Assembly (NCBI RefSeq): GCF_029784155.1
Contig: NC_073692.1
Coordinates: forward strand, 423,212,305 to 423,276,304
Origin: Uranotaenia lowii
Taxonomy: Eukaryota > Arthropoda > Insecta > Diptera > Culicidae
Reading direction: 5' to 3'
Length of the DNA: 64,000 nt
Shown here: one piece after another, positions 34,717 through 46,852 of the stretch
How positions within the stretch are numbered: the first letter of the stretch is position 1
Layout: each line of letters opens with the position of its first letter
Position numbers and translations under genes: made by a program
The notes under the pieces: generated by a model
Seen by the model: the letters and a program-made list of their open reading frames with translations, nothing else
Databases searched by the model: none
Told to the model about the DNA's origin: nothing

Positions 34717-37700
34717 AAAAAAATCATTATTCAACTTAGGCGTATTTTTTTCGGATTTTTTTGTCTTATCATTTATACAATCGATGAAGAAATTTGAAGT
34801 TAATTAAATTTATTTCCTTGATTTATTTCATAAATATCTTTAGGCCTTCATTTGCCAGTGTATCATTTTAATTAATTCAAATACAATTTTATTTGCCCTA
34901 TCGAATAATTTCCATAAATGAAAAATTCTTTGAGATCAAATCAAACAAAGCCAAATGTGAACCTATCATCTCACCCGCACAAAACTTGCTGCTGTATGGT
35001 TTGCATATGTTGGCTCAAATAAACTTCCATTTTTGCATGGAATGTGGTCACTGAATGCGAACGAGAAGTGCTTGACTAAGTAAAATAATTTTAAACCCAC
35101 CCACAGCTGATGAGAGTGAGTGAGCGAAAAAAAAAATCATCAATTAAGTGTTTTTCATTTTTAATTCACTTCCTGCAGCACTTTTTGCATCCCGGAAATT
35201 TTCAAGCTTGGCTAGTTGGAATCGACTTCTCGCCAGCCGGTTGGAAATAGCATTCCGGGTAAAGTCAACACGCAATTTGTTGGCTTATTTGTTTTTGCAA
35301 GCGTTATTAAATTGATATGAAATTTGATAACGGACTTCCAATTACAATGAATGGGTTGAAACTTTTTTTTATATGTTTATGGTTGTATAATTGATATGGA
35401 TTGTTTTTAATTACAATCTTTTAAAAGTTTTTGGACTTCTACTCGAATTTTTCTTCCGTTTAAGAGTTATATAGATCAGTGATTTTAAAAACATAGTTTG
35501 GTGGTCATGCGACTCATTGATTCCATCACTTTCTTAATGTTTCAATTTAAATTACGAGCAGACAAAAAAGTTGAAACCCCAGAGATCCTAGACGATGCTG
35601 TCCAGAAGGAAACGTATGCGGTTTTGTGAATTCAATTTGCATTCATTTTCCAGATTTTTTGTCCATCAACCTTTTTTTTTTGCTCATTTAAACGAGGTAC
35701 TAACCACTTTTCCCATGTGTTCACACGTAGGTATCTTGAAGCGAATCGGACGAACGAACGAATGAACGGAACGAACGAACGTGGCAATTTCGCTGCCATC
35801 TCCCGGGGGAATTGAAGGACAGCCATAAAATGTTTCAACACCGGACCCAATATCTCTCCGTTTGGATGGCTGCTTGAATGCTGGTTTTGTTCGAAATGGC
35901 TCGCTAACTGGCTGGCGGCGATGCTCGAAAACTTTTCAGACATACCGACACCGCCATTATACTCCTGGTTTTGGTGTGGAATTGGTCGGTGTTAGGATTA
36001 TGAAATTATTTCATCAATTTTGCATGCTTTATTTGAGATACGCAAATGGGGCGGGAAACTCGATAAATTATTCGCGTTGAATGTGTGTGGTACCTTGCTA
36101 CAACACAATTCATTGGGGAAATGATTTTCACTCACGAACTTTGCCGTTGCTTGAATGGGAGTGAATTTAAAGGGCTGGAAGCGAAATTGAATATTTAAAT
36201 TGTTACTGATGGCTTTAGTGTTAAGCTTTTGTGAAAAATAATTATGTTTTTCACGCGTTTCCCTGGTTAGATATTTTTATTTGTTTTCCTTGTCTCAATC
36301 AATTGTTTACAAATTTGAACCTAAAGGTCGACATTAACTATTTTGAATCCAACATTGATTAATTTCAATAGGTACTTTTTTAACAAGTATTAAAGATTTT
36401 TTAATAATTTACCATGCTCATTTGAAGGGAAAAAGCACATGGTCATGTTTGTTGTACAAATGTAGAGAAAAAACAGATTATTCCAAAATTTCCTATAGAA
36501 ACTTGTTTGTATGTTAGTAGCATCAAAACCATCATCAAGAATGCATTCATTGGAAAAAATCTATTGAATATCTTGATGAATTTGATTGATTATTTTTTGA
36601 TTATGATCAAAAAGTCTTAAACATTTGGTTTGGCATGCAGTCAATTGGATTATCCAAGGTTATTGAGGCTTTTGTTCCACCAACTTCAACAGTTGTAAGT
36701 CTTAAAATTAATTTTTTCCTTTGTACGTTTGTAGAAAATGCACTGTTCCAAAATCTTATTTTCTGCTTAGACACATTTTGATAGTCCTCAGATTTTAAAT
36801 CGGATTCAAATCCGGATTACGACCTGGTCACTCCAGAAAATGATTCTTTCTATAAGAAATTTCTGCCTAAGTTTCTTGGGGACATAAATCATGACATCAT
36901 TTTACTGAAATATAAAGTTAACATCAATCGTGTCCGCCAGAAATGGAATCAGTATGCGAACTCTGCCAGATCAATCTTTTAAATTTCTGTGAGAGGAATG
37001 GCCTGAGGGCCGCTTTATGCTGAAGTAATAAGTAAAAAACGACAGGAAAACTACAAACATTTGAGTATCAAATGTACGATTATTCAAAAAGTAAATGTTT
37101 TTAAATTCAACATCAGAATGTTTGACTTTCATGACTTTGGTTGAGTGTTTATGAAATATCAAAAACAGAATAAATATATGTATTTCTCTGTACGACATAA
37201 TATAAAATTCAAATTATAAGCGCGTTTGATAGACTGATTAAAATAATTCAACCATTTTATGTTAGTTCATTCAGAAAAACGTTGATTTTGAAAAGGCTAC
37301 AGCTAGGATTTCTATTTACGCTGGTGTTTTTTTTATGAACGGTTATTGACGGTATTTAATGGTTTTCAGAATTTTTATCTCGAATTTTGGTAAAATGATA
37401 ACATTTGATTAAAAAAAATTTCATCTCAAAATCCGGGCATTATCCGGGCAAATTATGTCAAAACCAATAAATAATTCACCAAAAATCATGATGAAAACAG
37501 CTTGACATACTTTTTTAATTGAAACACATAAGCAAATTTAAATCGTTTATCGTTAGTAAAAGTTGTTCAAAAAATTTCATGTTGGACGAAAAAATCTATT
37601 CAATTCTATTCAATGAAATACGGGCCACCGGTCCGGACCGGACCGGACACTTCCCAAATTTTGCATGAAATACCTGGGCTATCTGGCAACACGGTCTGTT

Positions 37701-38313
37701 TCGTAGAAGGACCTTAAGAAAAGTAGGCAGAAAGTAGAGCTTTTTCCGCTACATTTTCTCCAAAAATGAAAATATTTGGTCGGTGACCCCCAAAACAAAA
37801 TTTTTTTTGAAAATTTTCTCTTTGAAATTTTTTAAAAATTTATATATATTTTAAGTGTTTTTAAATTTCAATATTTCAATATTTAAATATCAATTTCAAT
37901 ATTTAAAAATTGAACTGGTATATCAACAATCATTTCAAAAAATTTTCGAAATTATTTCGAACTAGTTTCAGATCTATTAAAACGAAAAAAATTGCATTAA
38001 AATATCTTTTAATCCTTAAATTTAATAATCAACTGGCAAATCCTATCATCAGTCTAAGAGGGCATTATTATCTGAAATTATTAGAATTACACGATATAAT
38101 TTGAATCCATTATCTTTGGATGTTCTGATTGTGGAAACACTGGATGGTATTTTATTAAAAAAAGCTCAATGATTAAGAAAATCAGTTAATACTAGGAACC
38201 GCTATAACTTTTTTGTGATATCGCTTATCGTGAAGCGATCTGGAGTAGAAAAGTTTTTCTTAATTAAGGCTTTTAAAAATTAAAAAAATCAATATTCTAA
38301 TGTAAACGATCCG
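34717..38313. other. Non-coding region, no recognised gene
   Basis: About 3.6 kb, AT-rich. Small features only: an ACGAACGA-type run near 35750-35785, the repeated TCCGGGCA near 37430-37450, and a CCGGACCGGACCGG run near 37635. The open frames (35632-35943 minus, 36971-37198 minus) show no motifs. Confidence 0.5.
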
Positions 38314-38405
38314 TTAAAAACAATTTTTGATGAGATATCAGTTTTTATACTTTTTCTAACAAAAAAAAAAAAAAAAAACTGATATCTCATCAAAAATTGT
38401 TTTTA
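38314..38405. repeat. Near-perfect 30-bp inverted duplication
   Basis: AATTTTTGATGAGATATCAG (left arm, about 38314-38346) is repeated inverted at about 38373-38405, separated by TATACTTTTTCTAAC and an A run. TATACTTTTTCTAA also appears directly after both arms, so the whole segment looks like an inverted duplication with a short direct repeat. Confidence 0.85.
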
Positions 38406-38418
38406 TACTTTTTCTAAG

Positions 38419-38612
38419 GGCTTGTGATATTGCTCAGTTGGCAAGTCAGTTGCTTTCTGAGCCGATGTCCGTGAGTTCGAGCCCAAGAGTAAATATCGAT
38501 AACAGTTGTACCGGATAAGTTTTTCAATGACTTGACCGCCAACTTCATCGTTGATACAAGTCGCGAGACACAAAGATGTTAAAACGACTTTAATCGAAAC
38601 AAAAAAAAAAAA
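38419..38612 (+). mobile_element. tRNA-derived SINE with poly(A) tail and target-site duplication
   Basis: The head contains an A box (TATTGCTCAGTTGG) and a B box (GAGTTCGAGCCC) at tRNA-like spacing, an internal polymerase III promoter. The element ends in a 13-base A tail. It is flanked by the 12-bp direct repeat ACTTTTTCTAAG at 38407-38418 and 38613-38624, so both borders are certain. It has no coding capacity and would depend on a LINE for mobility. Confidence 0.92.
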
Positions 38613-38624
38613 ACTTTTTCTAAG

Positions 38625-40054
38625 TCTAATTTCTTAAAATCATATTCGCACTCCAGACTCAATGCAAGTCACTACAGCTGTTTAATTTTGCTTAAATTTG
38701 GCATGTTACTTTCTTTTGATAAAATGATCAATTAAAGCTTGTAATGTTTTATAAAACGTATTATTTCTATTCTTAAGGCTAACTTTAGTAACCCTTCTGT
38801 ACTCTGTGGTTCTCCAATTTTATTCAAAGAGCAAGCTTTACTTTTAAGGTTAAATAATCCTCGCTTTTATACTTTTCAACCCACTATATTATGATAATTA
38901 TCTCTTTAATTCTTTGTTTTTAATTGAATTTAAAAGTTTTTAGGATTTTTTAAATAGATGAATCTTGTCTTCTGCGAAAAATTTAAATTTTTTTAAAAAG
39001 CAATACATTTCTATCTTTTTGTCGGTCTAAAACTTTCAATATTCAACACAGTATTGTTGGCAAAAGTGTATTGCAAATGATCGATAGCAAATTAGCCTGA
39101 AAGGCGTTAACTTCATCATGCTTTTTTCTTTCCGTACTTATTTCAGTTATTCTACTGAACACTGCAGTTTTTCTTTATTATTTATTGGGACAATAATGAA
39201 GCATTATTATAACAGTAAAAAATAATAATTTCTACAATTTTATACCAGTTATGGTGAAAACCTCTAGAAATCATTAGTTTGAATAAACCATAGAAATCCA
39301 TAAAAACATAAAAATTTCAGATGGAAATTTCTCATGAAAAAATAGTTTTTCATCTTCAATTCATTAATTCAAAAATACGAACAGTATTTAAATTCTTACC
39401 CAAATATGAAGTTCAGATGATTGATAGAAAATTTATTAACCTTCAATATGAGAAAAAGTTATTCATAATAGATTATATGTAGAAGATGAACGGATTTCTG
39501 TGCAATTACTTTTAGTTTTAACTGAATTTTATATTTTAAATTCTATTGAAAACTGGTCTGTTGAGATTTGTTTAAATTTTAATTTGAGGTGAAAGAAATC
39601 GAAATATACCATAAACGAGTGGATTGATCAAAAAAATTATTATTTTCTAAGATGTGTATTCTGCATCTGAGCATACATACATTGTGGAACTAATTCAAAG
39701 AACAAGTTTGAAAAAAAAAAAGATTTTTTTTAAATATTTCGTTGGAAACCAATGCAAAGATGTTGGACCTATTATTCATGTATCTTTGAATTTTATTAAA
39801 CAAGAATTAATTTTCCAAGTTAAACACATTTGAATTTCTTTCGGGTGATGCCGTTTCAAATTTTTGAACGAAACAGAATCTCAAAATCTCCTGAATAAAA
39901 AGAAAAATAATTCCTTCAAAATTTCGGAAGATCGTATCGAAAATAAAACTTTTTGATCGATTTTTCCAAGCCTTGAGAATCGATCCAAAAAATCGGAAAT
40001 TTTGGTTTAAAATATCGATCTTTCAAAGATCGATCCAAGATCGACCAATCCTAA
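38625..40054. other. AT-rich non-coding region
   Basis: About 1.4 kb with no open frame of note and no repeat shared with the rest of the window. ATCGAT-containing words are frequent near 39950-40045. Confidence 0.5.
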
Positions 40055-40066
40055 TTTACATTACCA

Positions 40067-40100
40067 CGGCCTATGCGTAAGAGAATCGACGCGGAACCAT

Positions 40101-40162
<62 letters not shown>

Positions 40163-40342
40163 TGTAAGTAAGTAAGTGATTAAGTAAGTAAGTAAGTAAG
40201 TAAGTCAGTAAGTGATTAAGTAAGTAAGTAAGTGAGTAAGTAAGTAAGTAAGTATAAAAATAAGTAAGTAAGTAAGTAAGTGAGTAAATAAGTAAGTAAG
40301 TATGTAAGTAAGTAAGTAAGTAAGTATAAAAGTAGGTAAGTA

Positions 40343-40389
<47 letters not shown>

Positions 40390-40418
40390 CAGTAAGTAAG
40401 TAAGTCAGTAAGTAAGTG
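40067..40418 (+). mobile_element. Very short retroposon with expanded (TAAG)n tail
   Basis: A 12-bp direct repeat TTTACATTACCA (40055-40066 and 40419-40430) brackets a 34-bp unique core (40067-40100, beginning CGGCCTATGCGTAAG) followed by about 318 bp of TAAG repeats with sporadic GTCA, GATT and ATAAAA interruptions. The layout fits a LINE or SINE 3' end, extremely 5'-truncated, whose tetranucleotide tail expanded after insertion. Confidence 0.82.
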
Positions 40419-40430
40419 TTTACATTACCA

Positions 40431-41344
40431 ATTTTTCGTTTTCAATCAGTTATTTCGATGTTTTTAAAACAAAACATGAATTGCGCTTACAGAAATTTCC
40501 ACCCTAAAAATCTTTTTATTCTTACTTTTTTCAGCTATTGAAAAAAAAAGCTGAAACAATTAGTATTTGAAATGATCAAATGGTATATTTTTCATGGTAA
40601 CATTCCGTTCCAGATGAAAATGAACCTCATTAATGTGTGTGCGCTTACAGGAATGTAAATTTTTTCTTAATTTTTCTATCCATCTTATCAATTTCATTTC
40701 TAATATTATTTCTCCAAGAATATACGTTTCACCGATATGCCGAAAATAAATTGACAAAATCAACTAAACAGAGGATAAATTTATGAATTTCATTATTTTA
40801 CAACTATTTTAAATAGAAAATCCTACCTAGCTCAGCAGAATCCGCATTTGAACTTGTTCATTACCAAATTTGAACATTCAGAGGAAAAATATAAAAATAT
40901 ACTCTCGAAAGTATTTCAGTTTTTTTGTAATTTCATCGTGTTGAAAATAGGAATACTTATTTCCCTCAATGCAAAAGATAATAACAGTTCCCTAACATTT
41001 ATTGAAACACCTTTAAACACGAAAAATTGATGTGCTAAATATTTACTACCTCAACAATCGTGCAGACCCTTGACATAACATACTTGAAAGGAAACTTTTT
41101 CGTTGGATTCGAGTTAATCAATTTATTAATTGATCAAATGGTATATGATAGTTAGGAGGATCGAACGTTTCCAATTATGAAGAATTGTTTTTTTCTTCTC
41201 GAATGCTGGGTTATAAAATGCACTCAATTGAATTGATTGTTTTTATTTAGAAATTTATTAATTTAATTGAGAGCTTTTCATTACTAACGCAGTTTTGATT
41301 GGTATTGCCCTTGAGGCTTCAGGCAGTGCACAAACCTTTATTAC
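40431..41344. other. AT-rich non-coding region
   Basis: About 0.9 kb without recognisable genes or repeats. Confidence 0.5.
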
Positions 41345-41570
41345 TTAGGGTGAGTGATCCTTCTTTGGGCCTAGATCCTACTTTGGTCGTAAAATGCCAA
41401 AAAATAGAAATAATTCATTTCACTGGCATTGATTTAAGATACTCTTATGCAAACAATGAAGTTTTATTCTTCCTAAATGCTAACATTCTGCTATTTACTA
41501 TTTAATGGAAAATTCTCAACGTTTTTAAAAATTCCACTGTCTTTTGAATTGTAAAACAGTCAGTTAAAAC
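41345..41570 (+). repeat. Dispersed repeat, copy 1
   Basis: Matches 58655-58875 in the same orientation at roughly 70 percent by eye. Shared words include GGTGAGTG, CCTACTTT and TTTAAGA, with TTGTAAAACAG near the end. No terminal repeats and no coding capacity, so the element type is unknown. Confidence 0.7.
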
Positions 41571-41695
41571 TACATCAGAGTCATTTTCAAAAAAAAAAAA
41601 AAAAGAGAAAAACAACTCTCTAAGCCCAAATTTAAAACGAATTTTTCGGGAATCAATTAAGGTGCAAATTTTCATAAAGGCACAATCTAGAACCT

Positions 41696-44442
41696 GGGGA
41701 TTTTTTTTTATTATCTGACAACTTCCGCCGGGGGTCTTCAGATTTTCCTCAAAATTAAAAATTTGGTTCATTTTTGCGAATTAAAAACATATGTACAATT
41801 TTATTTTTTAAGTTAGCTTCGGTTAGATTTTTTTGAAAATAAAAAATAACCATTTTTCAATGCTACATAACTCTGTTATTTTTCAACATTTATTTATTTA
41901 TTTACATAGTATTCCGTCTCACGACATAACTTGACGAACATAATTCCTAAAATTCACTCGGTTCATAGCAACCGTTCTCCAATTTCTCGGGCACCCCACG
42001 TTCGCCAGATCACGCTCCACTTTTTCAACAGAAATTATAAAATAATGACCTTCAACATGAAAAGTTGTAAATAAACTTTAAATGGCGTCTAAAAGTACCG
42101 TCTGCACCACCGAATATTTTGAAAAAAAATACCATTGAATAGCTCGATTTATGATGCAACTTTCATCTGAAGACACCAAAGTGGGCCATTAACACCTTGA
42201 AGAGATATGAAAGAAATAATGACAATAAATCTCTTTTTTTGCATAGAAAACAAAAAATGGTCGAACAACTGCACTCACATATGGAGATAGCAAGCTTTTC
42301 TAACAACATGGAAACAAAAGAACTTACCAAAGCAGGTAAAAAACACTACTTTTTCGTGCTTTGTAGAGTGTTTGCAGCAAAACTGACTTTAAATTTTAAC
42401 CAAAATTCTAAGTATCGTCACTGATGATTCATCAGTGGTATCGTATTGTTAATGTGATGTGACTAATAATGGGAATGTTGCTTTTACAACTTGGTCATAT
42501 ACTATATAACTTATTAACTTTTCGATCAAAGATCATTGTGAAGCATAATCAATACCAATAGTAGAAGGTTCAGTACCTGTGTTTGGGATCACAAAAATGT
42601 GATTTAAAAATGAAATATAGACGTGCTTTACACAGTTTTTATATCGGGTGCTAAGCACTGGACACCAAAATCATTTCCTATTGATAAAAAAAAGTATGAG
42701 AAAGTGGCCCAAATGTTGTGGAAATAATCGAAGAGCTCATTATGGCCAGCCCTGGCTGTAAAATGATGAAAATATGATACTTTTACCGTATTCGTTTTCT
42801 ACATTCGCCCAGTTTTGAAATTTACCATACTAGAACGAACATAATTCGTCGTCAGTGTTTTCCTACCTCGATTGCTCACAAATGAATCTTCAGTGTTCCA
42901 CCGTCCATTTTAAATCAAATCTGGGGAATTACGGATGCAAAACTTAGCACATAAACTTCTAAAAATGACAGTAAAATGTGCATAACTTGTTGTAACCTGG
43001 TGAAAAACTGAGTATAAACGAATATGTTATTAGATTTTTGGATATAACAAGAAGTCAATCAACCGCCCCTACTTTCATAACAGTCCCATATGCAAAAATA
43101 AGCAAGCGAGGAAATCAGCTTTTTCTGTTTTGGAATATATTTTTAAATTGTGACCACCACTTTCAGCATAAACCAAAATCGTTTCTAGGTTGTCAGAATA
43201 AATCTTTAGACCTGAAATTTTCGAAATTGGGTTATTGATAAGGTCGAGAGCACAATTTTTATTCATTATGGGACTGTTATTCGACCATATTTGAAACCTT
43301 TTTCAAATCTTCTCGCATAACAGTCCCATACAGAATATATTTTTCTCACCAAGCTACTTTCTAAGACTTAAATTTGTCCATTTTTGAACTTCTAAATGCA
43401 GTTGTCAGAAAAAGAAACATAATTTTGGAAAAAAATATCGTGAATTCCACATTGTAAGTTGAATCTTTTTACGATTTTTGATTGCATCCGATTGTGTTAC
43501 GCTCAGTTAGTCATTCCTAAGAAAGTTAGACCTGCCTTCGAAAACTAGTGTGCATCATTCGACATCAAGTGAGTTAAAAAAAATGTTTAAATGATTCAAA
43601 GCAATAAACCAAATACTATTTCGCCGAAAGAAGCATTGAAAAGTAACCAAATCCGTGGTATTTCACATAAAGGACTATTATTCCGGTATATTTCATATAG
43701 GACAGCCACGAATTGATAGTTTTTCGTAATTTCTAGAACAAAACCCTCTTTTTTTAGTGTTTTATTTTGAAGTTATTTGTTGACCTAAAATGACGAAACT
43801 TCATATGGGACCGTTATGCGAGTAGGGGCAGTCTGAAAAGGACGAAAAATAGTGTTCTTTACCTGCTTTGGTAATTTCTTTTGTTTCCATGTTGTTAGAA
43901 GTGCTTGCTGCCTCCATATGTGAGTGCAGTTGTTCGACCATTTTTTGTTTTCTATGCAAAAAAAGAGATTTATTGTCATTATTTCTTTCATAACTTTTCA
44001 AGATGTTAATGGCCCACTTTGGCATTTTCAGATGAAAGTTGCATCATAAATCGAGCTATTCAATGGTATTTTTTGCAAAATATTCGGTGGTGCAGACGGT
44101 ACTTTTAGACGCCATTTAAAGTTTATTTACAACTTTTCATGTTGAAGGTCATTATTCAATTTTTTTCAACTATTTTATTTAGAAAGTTGATAAAATTTCA
44201 ATGCATTTTGATGTGCTATTTTATAATTTCCGTTGAAAAATAACAGAGTTATGTAGCTTTGAAAAATGGTTATTTTGTATTTTCAAAAAAATCTAACCGA
44301 AGCTAACTCAAAAAATAAAATTGTTAGAAATCTGAAAAAATACATGTGTTTTTAAGTCGCAAAAATGAATCAAATTTTCAATTTTGGGGAAAATCCGAAG
44401 ACCCCCGGCGCAAACCCGTCAGATAATAAAAAAAAAATCCCC
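41696..44442. mobile_element. Fold-back DNA element with about 0.6-kb inverted arms
   Basis: The ends are GGGGATTTTTTTTATTATCT on the left and the mirrored AGATAATAAA...ATCCCC on the right, flanked by a 4-bp duplication ACCT (41692-41695 and 44443-44446). The left arm (41696-42365) pairs with the right arm (43835-44442) almost throughout; for example CACTCACATATGGAG at about 42269 mirrors CTCCATATGTGAGTG at 43913. The left arm contains an extra ~150 bp near 41888-42040. The central 1.4 kb includes a second inverted-repeat element. No transposase is recognisable. Confidence 0.87.
43062..43832. mobile_element. MITE nested in the fold-back element
   Basis: Left end CCGCCCCTACTTTCATAAC followed by AGTCCCATATG is mirrored on the right by CATATGGGACCGTTATGCG and AGTAGGGGCAGT, about 28-bp terminal inverted repeats. 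Further CATAACAGTCCCATA copies lie inside near 43316. The size is about 770 bp. A target-site duplication was not clear. Confidence 0.75.
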
Positions 44443-44737
44443 ACCTCTGTTAAGTATTTTCAACATTTTTGTCTACTTTATGCACATAAACAACAATGCA
44501 AGTAAATAGGTAAAATTTATCATAATTGTGTCGCTGACAACACTGACTGGAGGTGTAAATGTGTGAATTATTCATAACGAGTATTGAAGTGTTCATTTGA
44601 TTCTAAAATTCGTTCTGCACGAAATTATTGCGACACCGAAAGTGTCATGCCAATTTTCCTATAATGTTTAGAATCAAACCAAAATTTCAGGGTAGTTTTA
44701 TACATATGTACATTTACTTCATAAATCAAAAGAAAAA

Positions 44738-45519
44738 TTATTCGACGGAGCCTTGAGTGCAAAATTGAACGCATTTTCGCTCGATGTCCTCCATCAAAGT
44801 TTTTGTCGTCCGGTACCAATTTTTTAGTTTTTTATCCATTATCTTAACATGTTCTTCTCGTCTTTGAATGTCTTCTTGCTCTTCCGAAGTTCTCGTTCTG
44901 TGATTGCCCAGTACTGCTGGCCAAAATAGCGGAGCTTTTTCGTGCTGCTGCAAGAACGGAAAAAGGCTCTTCTCGAGGCACTCAGATTTGTAGATCTCGC
45001 CATTTGCTATGCCTTTTGTGACGAAAGGCTCACTCCTCAGTCCGCAAGAGCAGATGGCCTGCCAAACGAGATATTTGAAGGCGAACTTCGACATTTTCTC
45101 ATTCTTAAATTTGTCGTCCACATCGAACTTGCTCTTGCCGGTGAAAAACTCCAACCCCGGAATTTGCTTAAAATCGGCTTTTATATACGTTTCGTCGTCC
45201 CTCACACAGCAGCCATATTTAGTCAGCATCTTCTCATAGAGCTTCCGTGCCCGAGTTTTAGCCGTCGATTGTTGCAACTCATCGCGATTTGGGAAGTTCT
45301 CTACCTTTTATGTGTGTAGTCCGGCTCTCTTCTTTGCATTCTGGGCGTAGCTCTGCGACATGCCGATCTTTTTAGCCAAATCACGGTTTGAGACGTTGGG
45401 ATTTGCTTTATTCATCCGCTTCACCTTTCCCTCCGTCTTTTTGTTCTCCGGTCCCGGTTTTCTTCCAGCTCCTTCACCGTGGTTCAACATCAACTGCTCC
45501 TGGATCCACTTCAACACTC
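44738..45519 (-). pseudogene. Tc1/mariner-type transposase pseudogene
   Basis: Minus-strand frame of about 260 codons with one in-frame stop near 45308. Upstream of the stop, VSNRDLAKKIGMSQSYAQ forms the DNA-binding helix-turn-helix. Downstream, RARKLYEKMLTKYGCC leads to DDETY (about 45195-45199), the first catalytic aspartate of the DDE/D triad, then IPGLEFFTGKSKFDVDDKF and KYLVWQAICSCGLRSEPFVT. The second catalytic region should follow FWP, but here FWPAVLGNH runs straight into a C-terminal tail (NWYRTTKTLMEDI, VQFCTQGSVE), so roughly 50-60 residues carrying the second and third acidic residues appear deleted. The enzyme would excise and insert at TA sites; this copy cannot. Confidence 0.9.
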
Positions 45520-45907
45520 TGGAGACGAATGTTCAATATTTTTCCCAACTGCCGGCAGTGGTCGGAAAATCGCTCAAGAAAAGCAATCAGGAATGGTTTC
45601 TAGCTAGAATGATGCTACCTCCGAGTGCTGTGATACGCACGTGGTAAAAGTACCCATTGAATATATGTCGAAAATCAACACTAACTTGATACAAGAAGAT
45701 ATACCATGCCACATCGGAGGCTACCGTTGCTATTCGTCACGTGGCTAATCGACGGTGATCGACATACTTGGTGATACATTTTGAACGTCGCTCCCTCAAT
45801 CATTCCCGAACGTCTATCCTCGCATCATTGTTGATAATGCTCGTTATTGATAGACGATCATTAATGTTTCAAAAGGAAAAATCTGGATAAATACCAGGAC
45901 CACATGT

Positions 45908-46515
45908 TCAAAAAAGCTGTAGCACATGCTGAACAGTTCATTGCGGTTACCTAGTCATGATTTTGTCCTTCTAGGCAAAACGAAAAATAAAAAATCATCT
46001 GATAGCCTACATAGATCGCTCAGAACTGATACATATCAGTTATGATCCTAAAGGTTCAAAGTCGTTAGGGGAAGGAAATCAGGGGTGAAATTATGAATCC
46101 TATTCGATTCGAGTTACCAGTTCCGAGTTTAACTCGAATCGACTTAGAATCTCTTTTACGAATCTCGTCCGAGTTCTAAATTTCAACGTACTAGATTTCG
46201 AGTAAATCGGGTAGTAGATCATCGCAAAACGTTCCATTCGAATCGAGATCGGTAATGCCAAAGTTGGTCGAATCGAACGAAACTCGATTGTTTCGAGTTC
46301 CATAATCCCGCCCCAGCATCGAGACGTTCGTTGCTGATAGTCTGCGTCCTTTTTTACCTCATCATGTATCGCAAAAGTGTTTCAAATACAGAAGCGTCGT
46401 TGTCATGCATGATTGTTTGTATGGTTTGGTTGAACAAGGAAAATTTGACTGCTTTGATTTTTTGGCTTTGAATGTAGTCAAGCATGGCTCAGTGAAAATG
46501 ATTGATTTTCGGAAG
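45908..46515 (+). repeat. Interspersed repeat, copy 1 (carries a nested MITE)
   Basis: It shares both end points with the 670-bp insertion at 62919-63588 on the minus strand: the left end is near ACATGTTCAAAAAAGC and the right end near GATTGATTTTCGG, with flanks diverging at both points. Shared internal sequence includes GAACAGTTCATTGCGGTTAC and GTTGTCATGCATGATTGTTT. Copy 1 lacks roughly 200 bp present in copy 2 and is interrupted by the MITE at 46082-46314. It does not encode a recognised protein. Confidence 0.8.
46082..46314. mobile_element. Short MITE rich in TCGAATCGA motifs
   Basis: Left end GGGGTGAAATTATGAATCC is mirrored by CCATAATCCCGCCCC on the right. It is absent from the homologous repeat at 63 kb, where AAGGCAATCA runs directly into CCATCAAGACG, so it is a genuine insertion of about 233 bp. 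The interior is a string of TTCGAGT / TCGAATCGA variants. Confidence 0.82.
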
Positions 46516-46519
46516 CATG

Positions 46520-46844
46520 ACTGCCGGTGCGATAGGTCAGAAAATTCTAGTTATTTGGAAAGAATGTGTTTTCTCGAGTTGCGTTGGTTCAACTGGTTTG
46601 ACAGCATGTAAACAATACACATCAAGGAGAAAGTGTGCAAAATTTGGTTGATTGTGGTAAAAAAGTTATGCCCTGTTGAATGTGTCACAAAAATGTCGTG
46701 TTAGCCTTTACAACTAGTTGTAAAACTTGTTCATTGTCATATTCTAGTGGAAATTGAATGTTTTGTGTGTTTTTTGGGATGTTTTTAACTTTTTCTCGGT
46801 ACTTTAGGTATAGGTCCAATAAAGGATACTAGTGCAGTACTTAA
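46520..46844. other. Short non-coding stretch
   Basis: About 325 bp between two repeats; nothing recognised. Confidence 0.5.
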
Positions 46845-46852
46845 GCAGGAAC

